Assembly (NCBI GenBank): GCA_007135385.1
Contig: SLIY01000206.1
Span: 1 to 18,037, forward strand
Source of the DNA: Leptolyngbyaceae cyanobacterium CSSed165cm_216
Lineage (GTDB): Bacteria; Cyanobacteriota; Cyanobacteriia; Phormidesmidales; Phormidesmidaceae
DNA: 18,037 bases
Direction of reading: 5' to 3'
The notes below the pieces were generated by a model. The model worked only from the letters and a program-made list of their open reading frames with translations, searched no databases and was not told the origin of the DNA. The stretch's first letter is position 1. Every line of letters starts with the position of its first letter. Shown here piece by piece: positions 1 through 7,056 of the stretch. A program made the position numbers and the translations under genes.

Positions 1-203
1 CGCCGGGTCTTGTCTTTCCAGTTAGGGGGTGACACCTCCCCTTCAACTTGGACAGCACAGGTGCCACAGGTGCCTAGGCCGTGGCAATTAATCACCTGGG
101 CCTGGCCATTGTAGAGGTCTATGCCGTTGGCTAAGAGCACCTGGCGCAGGTTAGCCCCCGGTTCACAGTTAATGAGTTTGCCCTGGGCTGATACAGTCGG
201 CAT
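1..203 (-). CDS. 2Fe-2S ferredoxin-like protein (partial, 5' part only)
   Basis: The first 67 codons are present; the gene runs off the left edge. The protein has the plant-type [2Fe-2S] loop with Cys40, Cys46 and Cys49 in the context CHGLGTCGTC. The fourth ligand cysteine would lie beyond the window. The fold and cluster loop imply a small soluble electron carrier, but the partner is not visible. The ATG at 201-203 is preceded by GGAG at a normal distance on the minus strand, which supports this start. The gene diverges from the citramalate synthase gene across about 118 bp. It resembles the short ferredoxin-like proteins of cyanobacteria rather than photosynthetic PetF, because the N-terminus is short and basic or neutral. 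The exact family member is not assigned. Confidence 0.85.
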   Translation of the reverse strand, partial: MPTVSAQGKLINCEPGANLRQVLLANGIDLYNGQAQVINCHGLGTCGTCAVQVEGEVSPPNWKDKTR

Positions 204-236
204 TGAATTTCTCCGCTGTGCGAAAAATATCTACGT

Positions 237-266
237 TTTATAACGCTATTTTAGGGAGTCTGCCAA
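237..266 (-). promoter_or_regulatory. Probable sigma-70-type promoter of the ferredoxin-like gene
   Basis: On the minus strand TTGGCA (266-261) and TATAAA (242-237) are separated by 18 bases, close to the -35/-10 consensus. The implied start of transcription is about 25 bases before the ATG at 203. This was found by eye and is not tested. Confidence 0.45.
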
Positions 267-321
267 GCAAGCCGAACTGTCCGGGTAAGCTAGATAATTG
301 GACAGATGTTGATTCAACTCG

Positions 322-1989
322 ATGGTTTGGCACCCTATGGTTCAGCGTAACGGACAGACAAAAGCTTCCATCCAGATTTACGACACCACCCTGCGGGATG
401 GGGCCCAGCGGGAAGGGTTAGCCCTGTCCATTGAAGACAAAATTCGCATTGCCCGTAAGCTCGATGCCCTGGGCGTGCCGTTTATTGAGGGGGGCTGGCC
501 AGGGGCAAACCCCAAGGATGTGCAGTTTTTTTGGCAATTGAAAGAAGCGCCCTTAACCCAGGCTCAGCTCACTGCCTTTTGCGCCACCCGGCGACCAGGC
601 AAGCAGGCCGCTGCAGAGCCCACCCTACAGCCAGTGCTAGCCGCAGGCACCGAGTGGATTACCCTGTTTGGCAAATCTTGGGATTTGCATGTCACCACTG
701 GGTTGCAAACTACCCTGGCCGAAAACCTGGCGATGATTGACGACACCATTCGCTACTTCAAAAGCCAGGGTCGCCGGATCATCTACGATGCCGAGCACTG
801 GTTTGATGGCTACCAGGCCAACCCTGACTATGCCCTGCAAACCCTAGCTGCCGCCGCCAATGCCGGGGCGGAATGGCTAGTGCTGTGCGACACCAACGGC
901 GGTACCCTGCCTGGGACTGTGGGGGCGATCGCCACCGCCGTTTCCACCTGGCTCCAGACCCGGTCAGGCTCTTGCCCTCAACTGGGCATTCACACCCACA
1001 ACGATAGCGGCACTGCCGTGGCCAATGCCATGGCCGCCGTCGAGGCTGGGGCTACCATGGTGCAAGGCACCATTAATGGCTATGGGGAACGCTGCGGTAA
1101 CGCCAACCTCTGTACCCTGATCCCCAACTTACAGTTGAAGCTAGGGTACCCCTGCATTACTCCAGCCCGCCTAGAAACTCTGGCGGAAACCAGTCGGTTT
1201 ATCAGTGAAGTGGTTAACCTCGCCCCCGACGACCATGCCCCCTATGTGGGTCGCTCTGCCTTTGCCCATAAGGGGGGCATCCATGTCAGCGCTGTGCAAA
1301 AAGAGCCCAAAACCTATGAACACATTGACCCCGCTGCCGTGGGCAACAGCCGCCGGATTGTGGTGTCTGATCAGGCGGGCATGAGCAATGTGCTGGTCAA
1401 GGCTCGCAGCTTTGGGTTGGCGTTAGATCGTCAAAATCCGGCCTCACGTCAGTTACTCAATCGCCTCAAAACCTTGGAGCATGACGGCTACCAATTCGAG
1501 GCGGCCGAGGCTAGCTTTGAACTACTGATGCGGGAATCGTTGGGGGAGCGACCCTGTTTCTTTGACCTGAAGGGGTTTCAGATTAATTGCCAGCGCCAGG
1601 GGAATGGTGCTAACCACAGTAGCCAATCGTTAGCCACCATCAAAGTGGCCGTTAATGGGGAAGACATTTTGGCCGCAGCCGAGGGCAATGGCCCCGTGGC
1701 TGCCCTCGACACGGCCCTACGCAAGGCCCTACTGACCTTCTACCCGGCGATCGCCAATTTTTATCTCTCCGACTACAAGGTCCGGATCATTGACAGTGGA
1801 GCCGGTACAGCGGCCAAAACCCGAGTCTTAGTAGAATCCACCAATGGCTACCAGCGCTGGACTACCCTGGGGGTGTCCACCAACATCATTGAAGCCTCCT
1901 ACCAGGCGGTTACCGAGGGGCTAGAGTATGGTCTGATGTTGGAGACAAAGCCGCTGTTCTGCGCGATCGCCTCAGACCATACCGTCTAA
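322..1989 (+). CDS. cimA: (R)-citramalate synthase (LeuA/CimA family)
   Basis: The enzyme condenses acetyl-CoA with pyruvate to (R)-citramalate, the entry to the threonine-independent isoleucine route. The HMGL-like TIM barrel begins with DTTLRDGAQREG at residues 21-32, which holds the catalytic Arg-Asp. A metal-binding HTHND motif lies near residue 225, followed by NGYGERCGNANL. The linker HKGGIHVSAV and a LeuA_dimer regulatory domain (about 400-540) complete a full-length protein of 555 aa. CimA rather than 2-isopropylmalate synthase is favoured by the REGLALS opening, the GGWPGANPKD segment and the KTYEHIDPAAVGN segment, which match the citramalate synthase subfamily; this is recognition, not an alignment. 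The start is uncertain: ATG 322 and ATG 337 are in frame and neither has a good ribosome binding site. Confidence 0.9.
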   Translation: MVWHPMVQRNGQTKASIQIYDTTLRDGAQREGLALSIEDKIRIARKLDALGVPFIEGGWPGANPKDVQFFWQLKEAPLTQAQLTAFCATRRPGKQAAAEPTLQPVLAAGTEWITLFGKSWDLHVTTGLQTTLAENLAMIDDTIRYFKSQGRRIIYDAEHWFDGYQANPDYALQTLAAAANAGAEWLVLCDTNGGTLPGTVGAIATAVSTWLQTRSGSCPQLGIHTHNDSGTAVANAMAAVEAGATMVQGTINGYGERCGNANLCTLIPNLQLKLGYPCITPARLETLAETSRFISEVVNLAPDDHAPYVGRSAFAHKGGIHVSAVQKEPKTYEHIDPAAVGNSRRIVVSDQAGMSNVLVKARSFGLALDRQNPASRQLLNRLKTLEHDGYQFEAAEASFELLMRESLGERPCFFDLKGFQINCQRQGNGANHSSQSLATIKVAVNGEDILAAAEGNGPVAALDTALRKALLTFYPAIANFYLSDYKVRIIDSGAGTAAKTRVLVESTNGYQRWTTLGVSTNIIEASYQAVTEGLEYGLMLETKPLFCAIASDHTV

Positions 1990-2051
1990 TCTCATCCGAG
2001 CTTGGCCCCGAGTTCGAAAAAGGGCAATTCTTGGCCCAATAGCCTGATCGC

Positions 2052-2139
2052 CCCTTCCTGGAAGTGCCTGTACTGCTCGTGCAGCGACCCCAGGGGATGT
2101 CCTGAGCTGGTCGAAGCAGGGGTAACCTGTGGAAGTAGG
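2052..2139 (+). repeat. Dispersed repeat A, copy 1, interrupted by 24 bases
   Basis: This copy pairs in inverted orientation with 4713-4776. With bases 2094-2117 left out, 55 of 64 positions agree, and the last 22 bases (AGGGGTAACCTGTGGAAGTA and on) are identical. The extra 24 bases contain CCTGAGCTGGTCGAAG, which resembles the short REP-like motif CTGAGCNNGTCGAAG common in many bacterial genomes. No coding potential is seen. The element lies in the 265 bp spacer between cimA and the rodZ-like gene. Confidence 0.75.
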
Positions 2140-2254
2140 CAGAAATAAGTCAGTCTAGGCTAGACCGCAATATTTATCGCAACGTTATCAGCCGTTTCCC
2201 ATTAGAATGTCCTAGTTCGGGCTTATGGCCCATAGCCTAGTTCAGTGAGGTTCC

Positions 2255-3136
2255 GTGGCTAAGTTAGCACCTACCCAAGTCGAACAGCTTCAAAACATTG
2301 GAGCTTACCTGCGCCAGGTGCGCCAAGAGCAAGGGTTATCCCTAGAGCTTTTGGCGAATCAAATTTTTATTCGACCGGCTTTGCTGCATGCTTTGGAAAC
2401 AGGGAACGATGATGCCTTGCCTGAACCGGTGTTTATTCAGGGCTTTATCCGTCGCTACGCCGAAGCTTTGGGGCTCGATGGCCAAGCTATTTCCCAAGAG
2501 TTTGCCGTCACCCCGGTGGATGTGCTGCCCAGTCCTGAACGCCTAGCCAACGCCGAAACTGATGGCGTAGTGGAACCTGAAACCCGCCACAGTATCCGGG
2601 TCTTGGAAAAAGCGGCACCTACGCCAATCCCGGTTCGCCGTGCTACTGCTAAATCTGGGTCTTCGCTACCTGGGTGGTTGGGGCTCGGGGCCGTAGCGCT
2701 GCTACTCATCGCTGGCCTATGGGCCTTATTTGGCCGCACTGATCCCTCCCCGGTAGTCGGTACCCCTAGCGACCCAGCCACGGAGCCCAACGGGGTAGGC
2801 ATGGCTGGGGGAGAGGATGACGCTGAGCCAGCGGATACCGTGGTAGAAGAGTCTGCTCCCTTAGAGGCCCCGATTGTGGTCACGGCCCGGTTGAGCCAGC
2901 GGGCCTGGCTAAGCGTCGTGGCCGATGGTTCGAACGTTTACGAAGGCACCCCCGAAATCGGTTTTGAGGAAACCTGGACCGCTGAAGATACCCTAGTCTT
3001 TACCACTGGTAATGCTGGTGGTGTAGAGCTGTCGGTGAATGGGGATAATCCAGTGGAACTCGGTAGTTCTGGGGATGTGCGTACCCTGACCTTGACCCCA
3101 GAGTCGGGGGCTGAAACCCTGGCAACATCTCCCTGA
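2255..3136 (+). CDS. rodZ: RodZ-like helix-turn-helix membrane protein
   Basis: The 293 aa protein has the RodZ order of parts. An N-terminal HTH_25 domain (about 10-85, with LRQVRQEQGLSLELLANQI and a VFIQGFIRRYAEALG tail) is followed by a linker with basic residues. One transmembrane helix lies at about 137-160 (GWLGLGAVALLLIAGLWALF), then an acidic, proline-rich spacer. A DUF4115 beta domain (about 205-285, with RLSQRAWLSVVADG) ends the protein. In other bacteria RodZ links the MreB cytoskeleton to the cell-wall elongation machinery, with the HTH domain binding MreB. The start is GTG at 2255, with GAGG 5 bases upstream. tatC follows 78 bp downstream on the same strand and may be co-transcribed. 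Confidence 0.85.
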   Translation: MAKLAPTQVEQLQNIGAYLRQVRQEQGLSLELLANQIFIRPALLHALETGNDDALPEPVFIQGFIRRYAEALGLDGQAISQEFAVTPVDVLPSPERLANAETDGVVEPETRHSIRVLEKAAPTPIPVRRATAKSGSSLPGWLGLGAVALLLIAGLWALFGRTDPSPVVGTPSDPATEPNGVGMAGGEDDAEPADTVVEESAPLEAPIVVTARLSQRAWLSVVADGSNVYEGTPEIGFEETWTAEDTLVFTTGNAGGVELSVNGDNPVELGSSGDVRTLTLTPESGAETLATSP

Positions 3137-3157
3137 GCTCAGCCAGGTTCAGCCGTT

Positions 3158-3171
3158 GGAGCGATCGCTCC
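3158..3171. repeat. Extended HIP1 palindrome between rodZ and tatC
   Basis: GGAGCGATCGCTCC is a perfect 14-base palindrome centred on the HIP1 octamer. HIP1 is over-represented in many cyanobacteria. Most copies in this window lie inside genes; this one is intergenic. Confidence 0.7.
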
Positions 3172-3214
3172 TCTACAATAGAACCATTGCCTCCACAGCC
3201 AACTTGCCACGCCT

Positions 3215-4009
3215 ATGACACCGCCCACAGAGCTTGATACCGCCGACACCCAGACGGTTAGCCCCAACGGTGCCACCGCCAACCCCAAGGTTGACCTGGA
3301 TGACGTCCCCAACGATGTGGAAATGTCCCTGTTCGACCATCTGGAAGAACTGCGGATGCGCATTTTTTACTCGCTGATTGCGGTTCTGGCTGGGATTATC
3401 CTGTGCTTTTGGCAAGTCAATCGCATTGTCACCCTGCTGGAAATTCCGGCTCAGGGGGTGAAGTTTTTACAGCTTTCCCCAGGGGAGTATTTCTTTGTCT
3501 CCCTAAAGGTGGCAGGCTACAGCGGTATTGTCATCGCCAGCCCATTCATTCTCTACCAGGTGGTGCTGTTTGTCCTGCCGGGGCTAACTCGACGCGAACG
3601 GCGGTTGATTGGACCGTTGGTGTTAGGGTCTAGTGTTCTATTCTTTGCTGGGTTGTTTTTCGCCTACTTTGCCCTGATCCCGGCGGCCCTGAATTTCTTT
3701 ATCAGCTATGGGGCCGACGTGGTGGAACAGCTGTGGTCCATCGATCGCTACTTTGAGTTTGTGCTGTTGCTGCTGTTTAGCACGGGGTTAGCTTTTCAAA
3801 TTCCAGTGGTGCAGCTGTTGCTAGGGCTGTTGGGTATTGTCAGCTCTAAGCAAATGCTGTCGGGGTGGCGCTATGTCCTGCTAGGGGCCGCGGTGCTGGG
3901 GGCTGTACTGACACCATCGACGGACCCGATTACCCAGAGTTTACTGGGGGGGGCAGTGCTGTTTCTTTACTTTGGTGGCATTTTTATGGTCAAGGCGATT
4001 GGGCGCTAG
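3215..4009 (+). CDS. tatC: Sec-independent protein translocase TatC
   Basis: TatC is the multispanning receptor of the twin-arginine translocase and binds RR signal peptides of folded proteins at the thylakoid or plasma membrane. The 264 aa protein has an unusual hydrophilic N-terminal tail of about 38 residues. The family signature FDHLEELRMR follows at 40-49, including the conserved glutamate used in signal-peptide binding. Six hydrophobic segments then follow, with the SPGEYF and FVLPGLTRRERR loop motifs and LTPSTDPITQ before the last helix. The ATG at 3215 is the first in-frame start; a shorter start cannot be excluded, because the tail is not part of the core family. No tatA or tatB gene lies in the window. 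Confidence 0.95.
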   Translation: MTPPTELDTADTQTVSPNGATANPKVDLDDVPNDVEMSLFDHLEELRMRIFYSLIAVLAGIILCFWQVNRIVTLLEIPAQGVKFLQLSPGEYFFVSLKVAGYSGIVIASPFILYQVVLFVLPGLTRRERRLIGPLVLGSSVLFFAGLFFAYFALIPAALNFFISYGADVVEQLWSIDRYFEFVLLLLFSTGLAFQIPVVQLLLGLLGIVSSKQMLSGWRYVLLGAAVLGAVLTPSTDPITQSLLGGAVLFLYFGGIFMVKAIGR

Positions 4010-4090
4010 TACATGTCCTGGGGGGGGATGGTGTCAGGTATGGTTGGTCGTCTTGTGCCGCAGCATACTAGGTCAGCGCAATCTAGTACC

Positions 4091-4188
4091 AGTCATGCCA
4101 AAAACGTCGGTACAGCCCCAGGCTGCTGGCTGGGAATATCCCACAAAGGGGGGCAAAGGGGCAGAAAACCCTAGAATTTTGGCATACT
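4091..4188. repeat. MITE-like segment with short terminal inverted repeats
   Basis: AGTCATGCCAAAA at 4091-4103 is mirrored by TTTTGGCATACT at 4177-4188, with one gap. The roughly 98-base segment between these arms has no coding potential. It directly abuts the 59-base repeat at 4192, so the two could form one composite element. It lies 82 bases past the end of tatC. Confidence 0.4.
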
Positions 4189-4191
4189 ATA

Positions 4192-4250
4192 CCAAGTCCA
4201 GTTCGGGATCTGAAGTTTTCCCACAGGCAGAACTCCAGATCTGAACTTAG
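4192..4250 (+). repeat. Dispersed repeat B, copy 1 (59 bp)
   Basis: This stretch matches 17025-17083 read on the opposite strand over exactly 59 positions, 48 of them identical. The preceding bases TATA are also shared. The ends are imperfect inverted repeats (CCAAGTCCAG at the left, CTGAACTTAG at the right). The size and end structure resemble a small non-autonomous mobile repeat; no transposase is nearby. Confidence 0.8.
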
Positions 4251-4297
4251 ATTGAGTTTATACCCAGGCTCTAACAGACATCACTGATCAAACCATT

Positions 4298-4513
4298 ATG
4301 TTTCTAGACGAACTTTCCCCTTTTGCCAGAGAACTTGTCGGTCATCCCGTCCCTTTTTTGGGTGGACTGGCTTCTGGCCTGCTGCGATTAAACTTAAACG
4401 ATGACCCAGTCAAGTCCTGGCTAGCGAAGCAGGGGGTTAATCCTAGTGCCATCACCAGCGACAATGACAATCATCGCAATGGCGATGGGCCTCAATCGAT
4501 TACGATTGACTGA
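4298..4513 (+). CDS. Small conserved cyanobacterial protein of unknown function
   Basis: A 71 aa protein with no known catalytic motif. Its N-terminal half (FLDELSPFARELVGHPVPFL, then GGLASGLLRLNLNDDPVKSWL) looks like a short amphipathic or hydrophobic helix region. I recognise it as a pattern repeated in cyanobacterial hypothetical proteins. The C-terminal 25 residues are polar and rich in Asn and Asp, and are probably disordered. No strong Shine-Dalgarno sequence precedes the ATG. The gene stands alone between repeat-rich spacers. Its reality rests on the recognised N-terminal half, not on a domain. Confidence 0.75.
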   Translation: MFLDELSPFARELVGHPVPFLGGLASGLLRLNLNDDPVKSWLAKQGVNPSAITSDNDNHRNGDGPQSITID

Positions 4514-4526
4514 TCGCATGCGGGGG

Positions 4527-4556
4527 GCCTTGATTGCCTTAGTAGTCTGTCAAGGC
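4527..4556. terminator. Weak hairpin after the small conserved gene
   Basis: GCCTTGA at 4527-4533 can pair with TCAAGGC at 4550-4556 across a 16-base loop, starting 13 bases past the stop codon. There is no following T-run, so a role in termination is uncertain. Confidence 0.25.
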
Positions 4557-4603
4557 TAAACATTAGAGTCAGTGCTTTGCAGAAACCTTTTAGCTTCAGC
4601 GAA

Positions 4604-4630
4604 GTTGCCCCAATGACGTTGCCCCAATAC
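4604..4630. repeat. Short tandem repeat, 14-base period
   Basis: GTTGCCCCAATGAC at 4604-4617 is followed directly by GTTGCCCCAATAC at 4618-4630. It is intergenic, with no assigned role. Confidence 0.6.
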
Positions 4631-4640
4631 AGTAAGACTT

Positions 4641-4681
4641 CCCGTCCCTTCCCTGGGAGGAGTGCCCGCAGGGCGAGGTGG
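4641..4681. repeat. REP-like palindromic element
   Basis: The stretch carries two adjacent imperfect hairpins, CCTTCCCTGGGAGG and GCCCGCAGGGC, followed by GAGGTGG. This resembles the common cyanobacterial intergenic repeat with the core GAGGGGTGCCCGNAGGGCGG. The family match is from memory. It sits between the small conserved gene and the TPR gene, next to repeat A copy 2. Confidence 0.45.
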
Positions 4682-4712
4682 ATCTCTTCGTGGTTGAGTT
4701 GACCCATCCCTA

Positions 4713-4776
4713 CCTACTTCCACAGGTTACCCCTCTGGGGTCGCTGCGGGAACAGCACAGGCCTGTCAAGGAGGGG
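4713..4776 (-). repeat. Dispersed repeat A, copy 2 (uninterrupted)
   Basis: Read on the minus strand, this 64-base stretch matches 2052-2139 without the 24-base insert. GCAGCGACCCCAG is joined directly to AGGGGTAACCTGTGG. It lies 15 bases past the 3' end of the TPR gene. Confidence 0.75.
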
Positions 4777-4790
4777 ATTTCTCTAATCAC

Positions 4791-5489
4791 TTAGGCAGCA
4801 GGTAGCAACGCTGTTATCCACCGCTGCACCCGTTCGATCATGTGCTGGCGCTGGGGGCTGGATGGTTCCAGGTTAGCGGCAGCTAGGGCTCGATGGTAAT
4901 CGGCGATCGCACAGTTCCAGTCACCCCGTAGGTGATAGGTGCGGCCTCGTTCAGCGTAAACAAAATCCGGTAGTTGATGAAAAATTAACGCCTGATCTAA
5001 TTGATCTAGGGCGCTATCCCAATTCCCTAGATCCCGCAGGGTGATCCCCAGGTTAATTCGAGCTTTGATATTAAACGGGTTCAGATCGATGGCCTGCTCA
5101 TAGTCATCCACAGCCTTCATCTTTTGCCCGAGGGCAACATAGCAACTAGCTCGGTTGTTGTAAGCCTGATCTAGACTGGCATCTAGTTGAATGGCGCGAC
5201 TACAATCAGCTAACGCCGCTTGGTGATGGCCACTCCACAAATGCACCAGTCCCCGGTTACTGTAGTAGGCGGCCCGCTGGGGATGTCGGTTAATTAGCTG
5301 GTTCAATAGGGTTAGGGCCCAGTCATACTGCTGGCATTGAATCGCGCGGTGGGCAGATTGGCTCAGTATATTGTCGGGGACAGCCATGGGTAATGGCCTG
5401 ACTGGCTTAACCGCAATCCTGCCAAGGCTAGTGGCAGGAGCGGTGATCGTTGCCGTTGTGGTGCGCCTAGGGTGTTGGTAGATGTCCAT
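4791..5489 (-). CDS. Tetratricopeptide repeat (TPR) protein
   Basis: The 232 aa protein has about five TPR units at residues 40-72, 73-106, 107-140, 141-173 and 175-208. They show the usual Ala/Gly/Tyr spacing, as in AYNNRASCYVALGQKMKAVDDYEQAIDLNP (107-136). The first 40 residues are basic, rich in Thr, Pro and Ala, and do not look like a signal peptide. TPR proteins are protein-binding scaffolds, so the partner cannot be inferred. The gene is transcribed away from the 6046 gene across a long spacer, and its 3' end faces the repeat cluster at 4604-4776. Confidence 0.85.
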   Translation of the reverse strand: MDIYQHPRRTTTATITAPATSLGRIAVKPVRPLPMAVPDNILSQSAHRAIQCQQYDWALTLLNQLINRHPQRAAYYSNRGLVHLWSGHHQAALADCSRAIQLDASLDQAYNNRASCYVALGQKMKAVDDYEQAIDLNPFNIKARINLGITLRDLGNWDSALDQLDQALIFHQLPDFVYAERGRTYHLRGDWNCAIADYHRALAAANLEPSSPQRQHMIERVQRWITALLPAA

Positions 5490-6045
5490 GATTGGTCCTG
5501 TCGATGACGGGTGTGCTTAACCGGCTCGATCGCAAGTCCATAGCTAGACAGGGTTGCGGTTAATCCTCGGATTTCTGGCTATAGAGTCGCATTAATAGTG
5601 GATTGATCCAGGCCATGGGTGTGGCAGTTATTGGGCTGTCTTGTGCTATGGCATACATCAGGAAAATTCCTGATGTATGCGGACATGAGTTGGCATAAGT
5701 GATGTTAATCATGCCTGATGTACCGCCATGTTCCCATCAACCTAAGGCCGGCTAAACCGCAAAAGGACCTAGATTTCTAGGGGTATTTCCGGCGCAAGTG
5801 GGACTTTGGTTGGTTTTCTCTGGGTTTGTACGCAGATGGCTTATGTAGTTTCTTTAGGCCGAATGAATCAGCGTTAAATTCTCTGAGGGGAAATTTTGTT
5901 TTGTGACAGTTCTGGGGGGTGGACCCAGGTCCTGCTGAACTCAGCCGCTAGAATTCAAAGCAGTGGATGCGGTCAAGAAGATACCAGTCTTGTTGGCAGC
6001 AAACGACACGCTTTCTCAATGTTGCTGTTATTCATACCAAGAATT
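5490..6045. other. Divergent intergenic region of about 550 bp
   Basis: The spacer lies between the divergent TPR gene and the conserved gene at 6046. Its clearest content is the palindrome at 5651-5680 with an extra half-site. A small hairpin (CCTAGA/TCTAGG, 5768-5781) also lies here. The open frame continues upstream of 6046 to 5896. That extension has a composition unlike the conserved protein and looks untranslated. No RNA gene was recognised. Confidence 0.6.
5651..5722. promoter_or_regulatory. Perfect 30-base palindrome with extra half-site
   Basis: GCATACATCAGGAA (5651-5664) and TTCCTGATGTATGC (5667-5680) are perfect 14-base arms around AA. CCTGATGTA occurs again at 5714-5722, 45 bases after the same core in the right arm. 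There is no T-run, and the site lies between divergent genes. This fits an operator better than a terminator; the binding protein is unknown. Confidence 0.5.
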
Positions 6046-6504
6046 ATGGTTCAAGCTATCCCCCAGCCTAGTTCCCTACCGGCCGATAGTTATGTGGCCT
6101 TGGGACTAGCCACCTGCTACCGCCAGCAAGAGGGTGAAACTGAAGAAATCCAGGTATTTGAGCCGGTACCTTCCGCTTATCTGGAGGCGGTATTTAAAGG
6201 GGTGGCCACATCCTATAGCGCCATTTATGGCACCAGCCTAGGCCAAGCCTTAGCCTTAGACGTCTCTGGGTTCCCGGCCGACAAAGTGGCTGTGGCTCAA
6301 CCCTGCCTAGATTTTGAAGAACGACTCTTGGCGGCGGCACGCACTTACCAAACCCGTCCCCAGGCCATAGATTTACTCCCCCTTGGCACCCTGCGTGATG
6401 ACATTAACTTCTCAGTGGAAAAGAAGCGGGTGTTGAATGGTCAGCGTAAGGTGTCGCTAGCTGACAACGTTAAGCAGCATAAATATACCCATGAAGTGCT
6501 CTAA
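6046..6504 (+). CDS. Conserved cyanobacterial protein of unknown function, convergent with fur
   Basis: The 152 aa protein contains ADSYVALGLATCYRQQEGE near the N-terminus and ends DNVKQHKYTHEVL. I recognise this pattern from cyanobacterial hypothetical proteins but know no function. It has no signal peptide or membrane segment and looks like a soluble alpha/beta protein. ATG 6046 is chosen because homologous-looking sequence begins only a few residues later; the open frame continues to 5896 with unrelated sequence. The stop codon overlaps that of fur on the other strand (shared CTAA, 6501-6504). With no terminator visible, read-through would make RNA antisense to fur. Confidence 0.75.
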   Translation: MVQAIPQPSSLPADSYVALGLATCYRQQEGETEEIQVFEPVPSAYLEAVFKGVATSYSAIYGTSLGQALALDVSGFPADKVAVAQPCLDFEERLLAAARTYQTRPQAIDLLPLGTLRDDINFSVEKKRVLNGQRKVSLADNVKQHKYTHEVL

Positions 6505-6956
6505 ATCGGCATGATTGAACGCTGACAGGGGGGGCAAATACCATGGATGAGCAACTGACAATCTAGTAGGTGATAGCCTGACTTATCTGCCGTCTTTGCC
6601 CCTACCTTCAGCACCGAGTCGTTTTTAAATTCGATGGTTTTATTGCACCGCACACAGATCAGGTGATGATGATGGTGGGGAGCGGGTTGGTTAATCTCGT
6701 AACGTTTTTGCCCCTCAGCTAACTCCAGTTCCCTCAGAATTCCCATGCGAGCCATTAGCTTTAAGTTGCGATAAATTGTGGACAGGCTAATGGGTTCCCC
6801 TTCTTTGTCAAGCAAGTCACAGAGATCTTCCGCACTCAGGTGAGTTCCTTCGGGTAAGTTCTGAAAGGTTTTGAGCATGGTTTCCCGTTGGGGGGTCATG
6901 CGCCAACCCCGTTCATTCAGCTCTGCCTTTAGAGCTGATGGAGTATATGCTGCCAT
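6501..6956 (-). CDS. fur: Ferric uptake regulator, FurA type
   Basis: This metal-dependent repressor of iron-uptake genes is 151 aa long, the length of Anabaena FurA. The winged helix (about 1-85) includes LNERGWRMTPQRE and the recognition helix SLSTIYRNLKLMARMG. The HHHHH run at 94-98 is followed by CxxC pairs Cys101/Cys104 and Cys141/Cys144, plus Cys133; these positions agree with those of Anabaena FurA as I remember it. Cys46 is extra. GGAGG lies about 9 bases before the ATG. rsmE lies upstream on the same strand, 86 bp away, but fur seems to have its own promoter with iron-box-like motifs. The identity with the FurA paralogue, rather than Zur or PerR, rests on overall similarity. Confidence 0.93.
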   Translation of the reverse strand: MAAYTPSALKAELNERGWRMTPQRETMLKTFQNLPEGTHLSAEDLCDLLDKEGEPISLSTIYRNLKLMARMGILRELELAEGQKRYEINQPAPHHHHHLICVRCNKTIEFKNDSVLKVGAKTADKSGYHLLDCQLLIHGICPPCQRSIMPI

Positions 6957-6996
6957 AGCTCAAATCCTCCCAAGGAATTTCAATAATCTGCCCTTG

Positions 6997-7056
6997 TTGA
7001 GAATAGTAGCGAATTTTGATAGCTGCTTGCAATAGATTTTTCTTATTGAGAATAAG
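6997..7056 (-). promoter_or_regulatory. Probable fur promoter with iron-box-like motifs
   Basis: On the minus strand TTGCAA (7032-7027) and TACTAT (7008-7003) are 18 bases apart. The motif TATTCTCAA occurs twice: it overlaps the -10 box (7005-6997) and lies upstream of the -35 (7054-7046). The upstream copy is part of the palindrome CTTATT-GAG-AATAAG (7042-7056). AT-rich palindromes of this kind resemble Fur boxes, and Fur genes are commonly autoregulated. Confidence 0.45.

Noticed and set aside
4492..4707. A 71-residue minus-strand open frame
   Set aside because: It runs over a REP-like element and a tandem repeat and overlaps the end of the small conserved gene. It has no family-like sequence.
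5896..6045. N-terminal extension of the conserved gene convergent with fur
   Set aside because: The frame is open, but its residues do not resemble the conserved protein, which begins near ATG 6046. The extension is likely untranslated leader.
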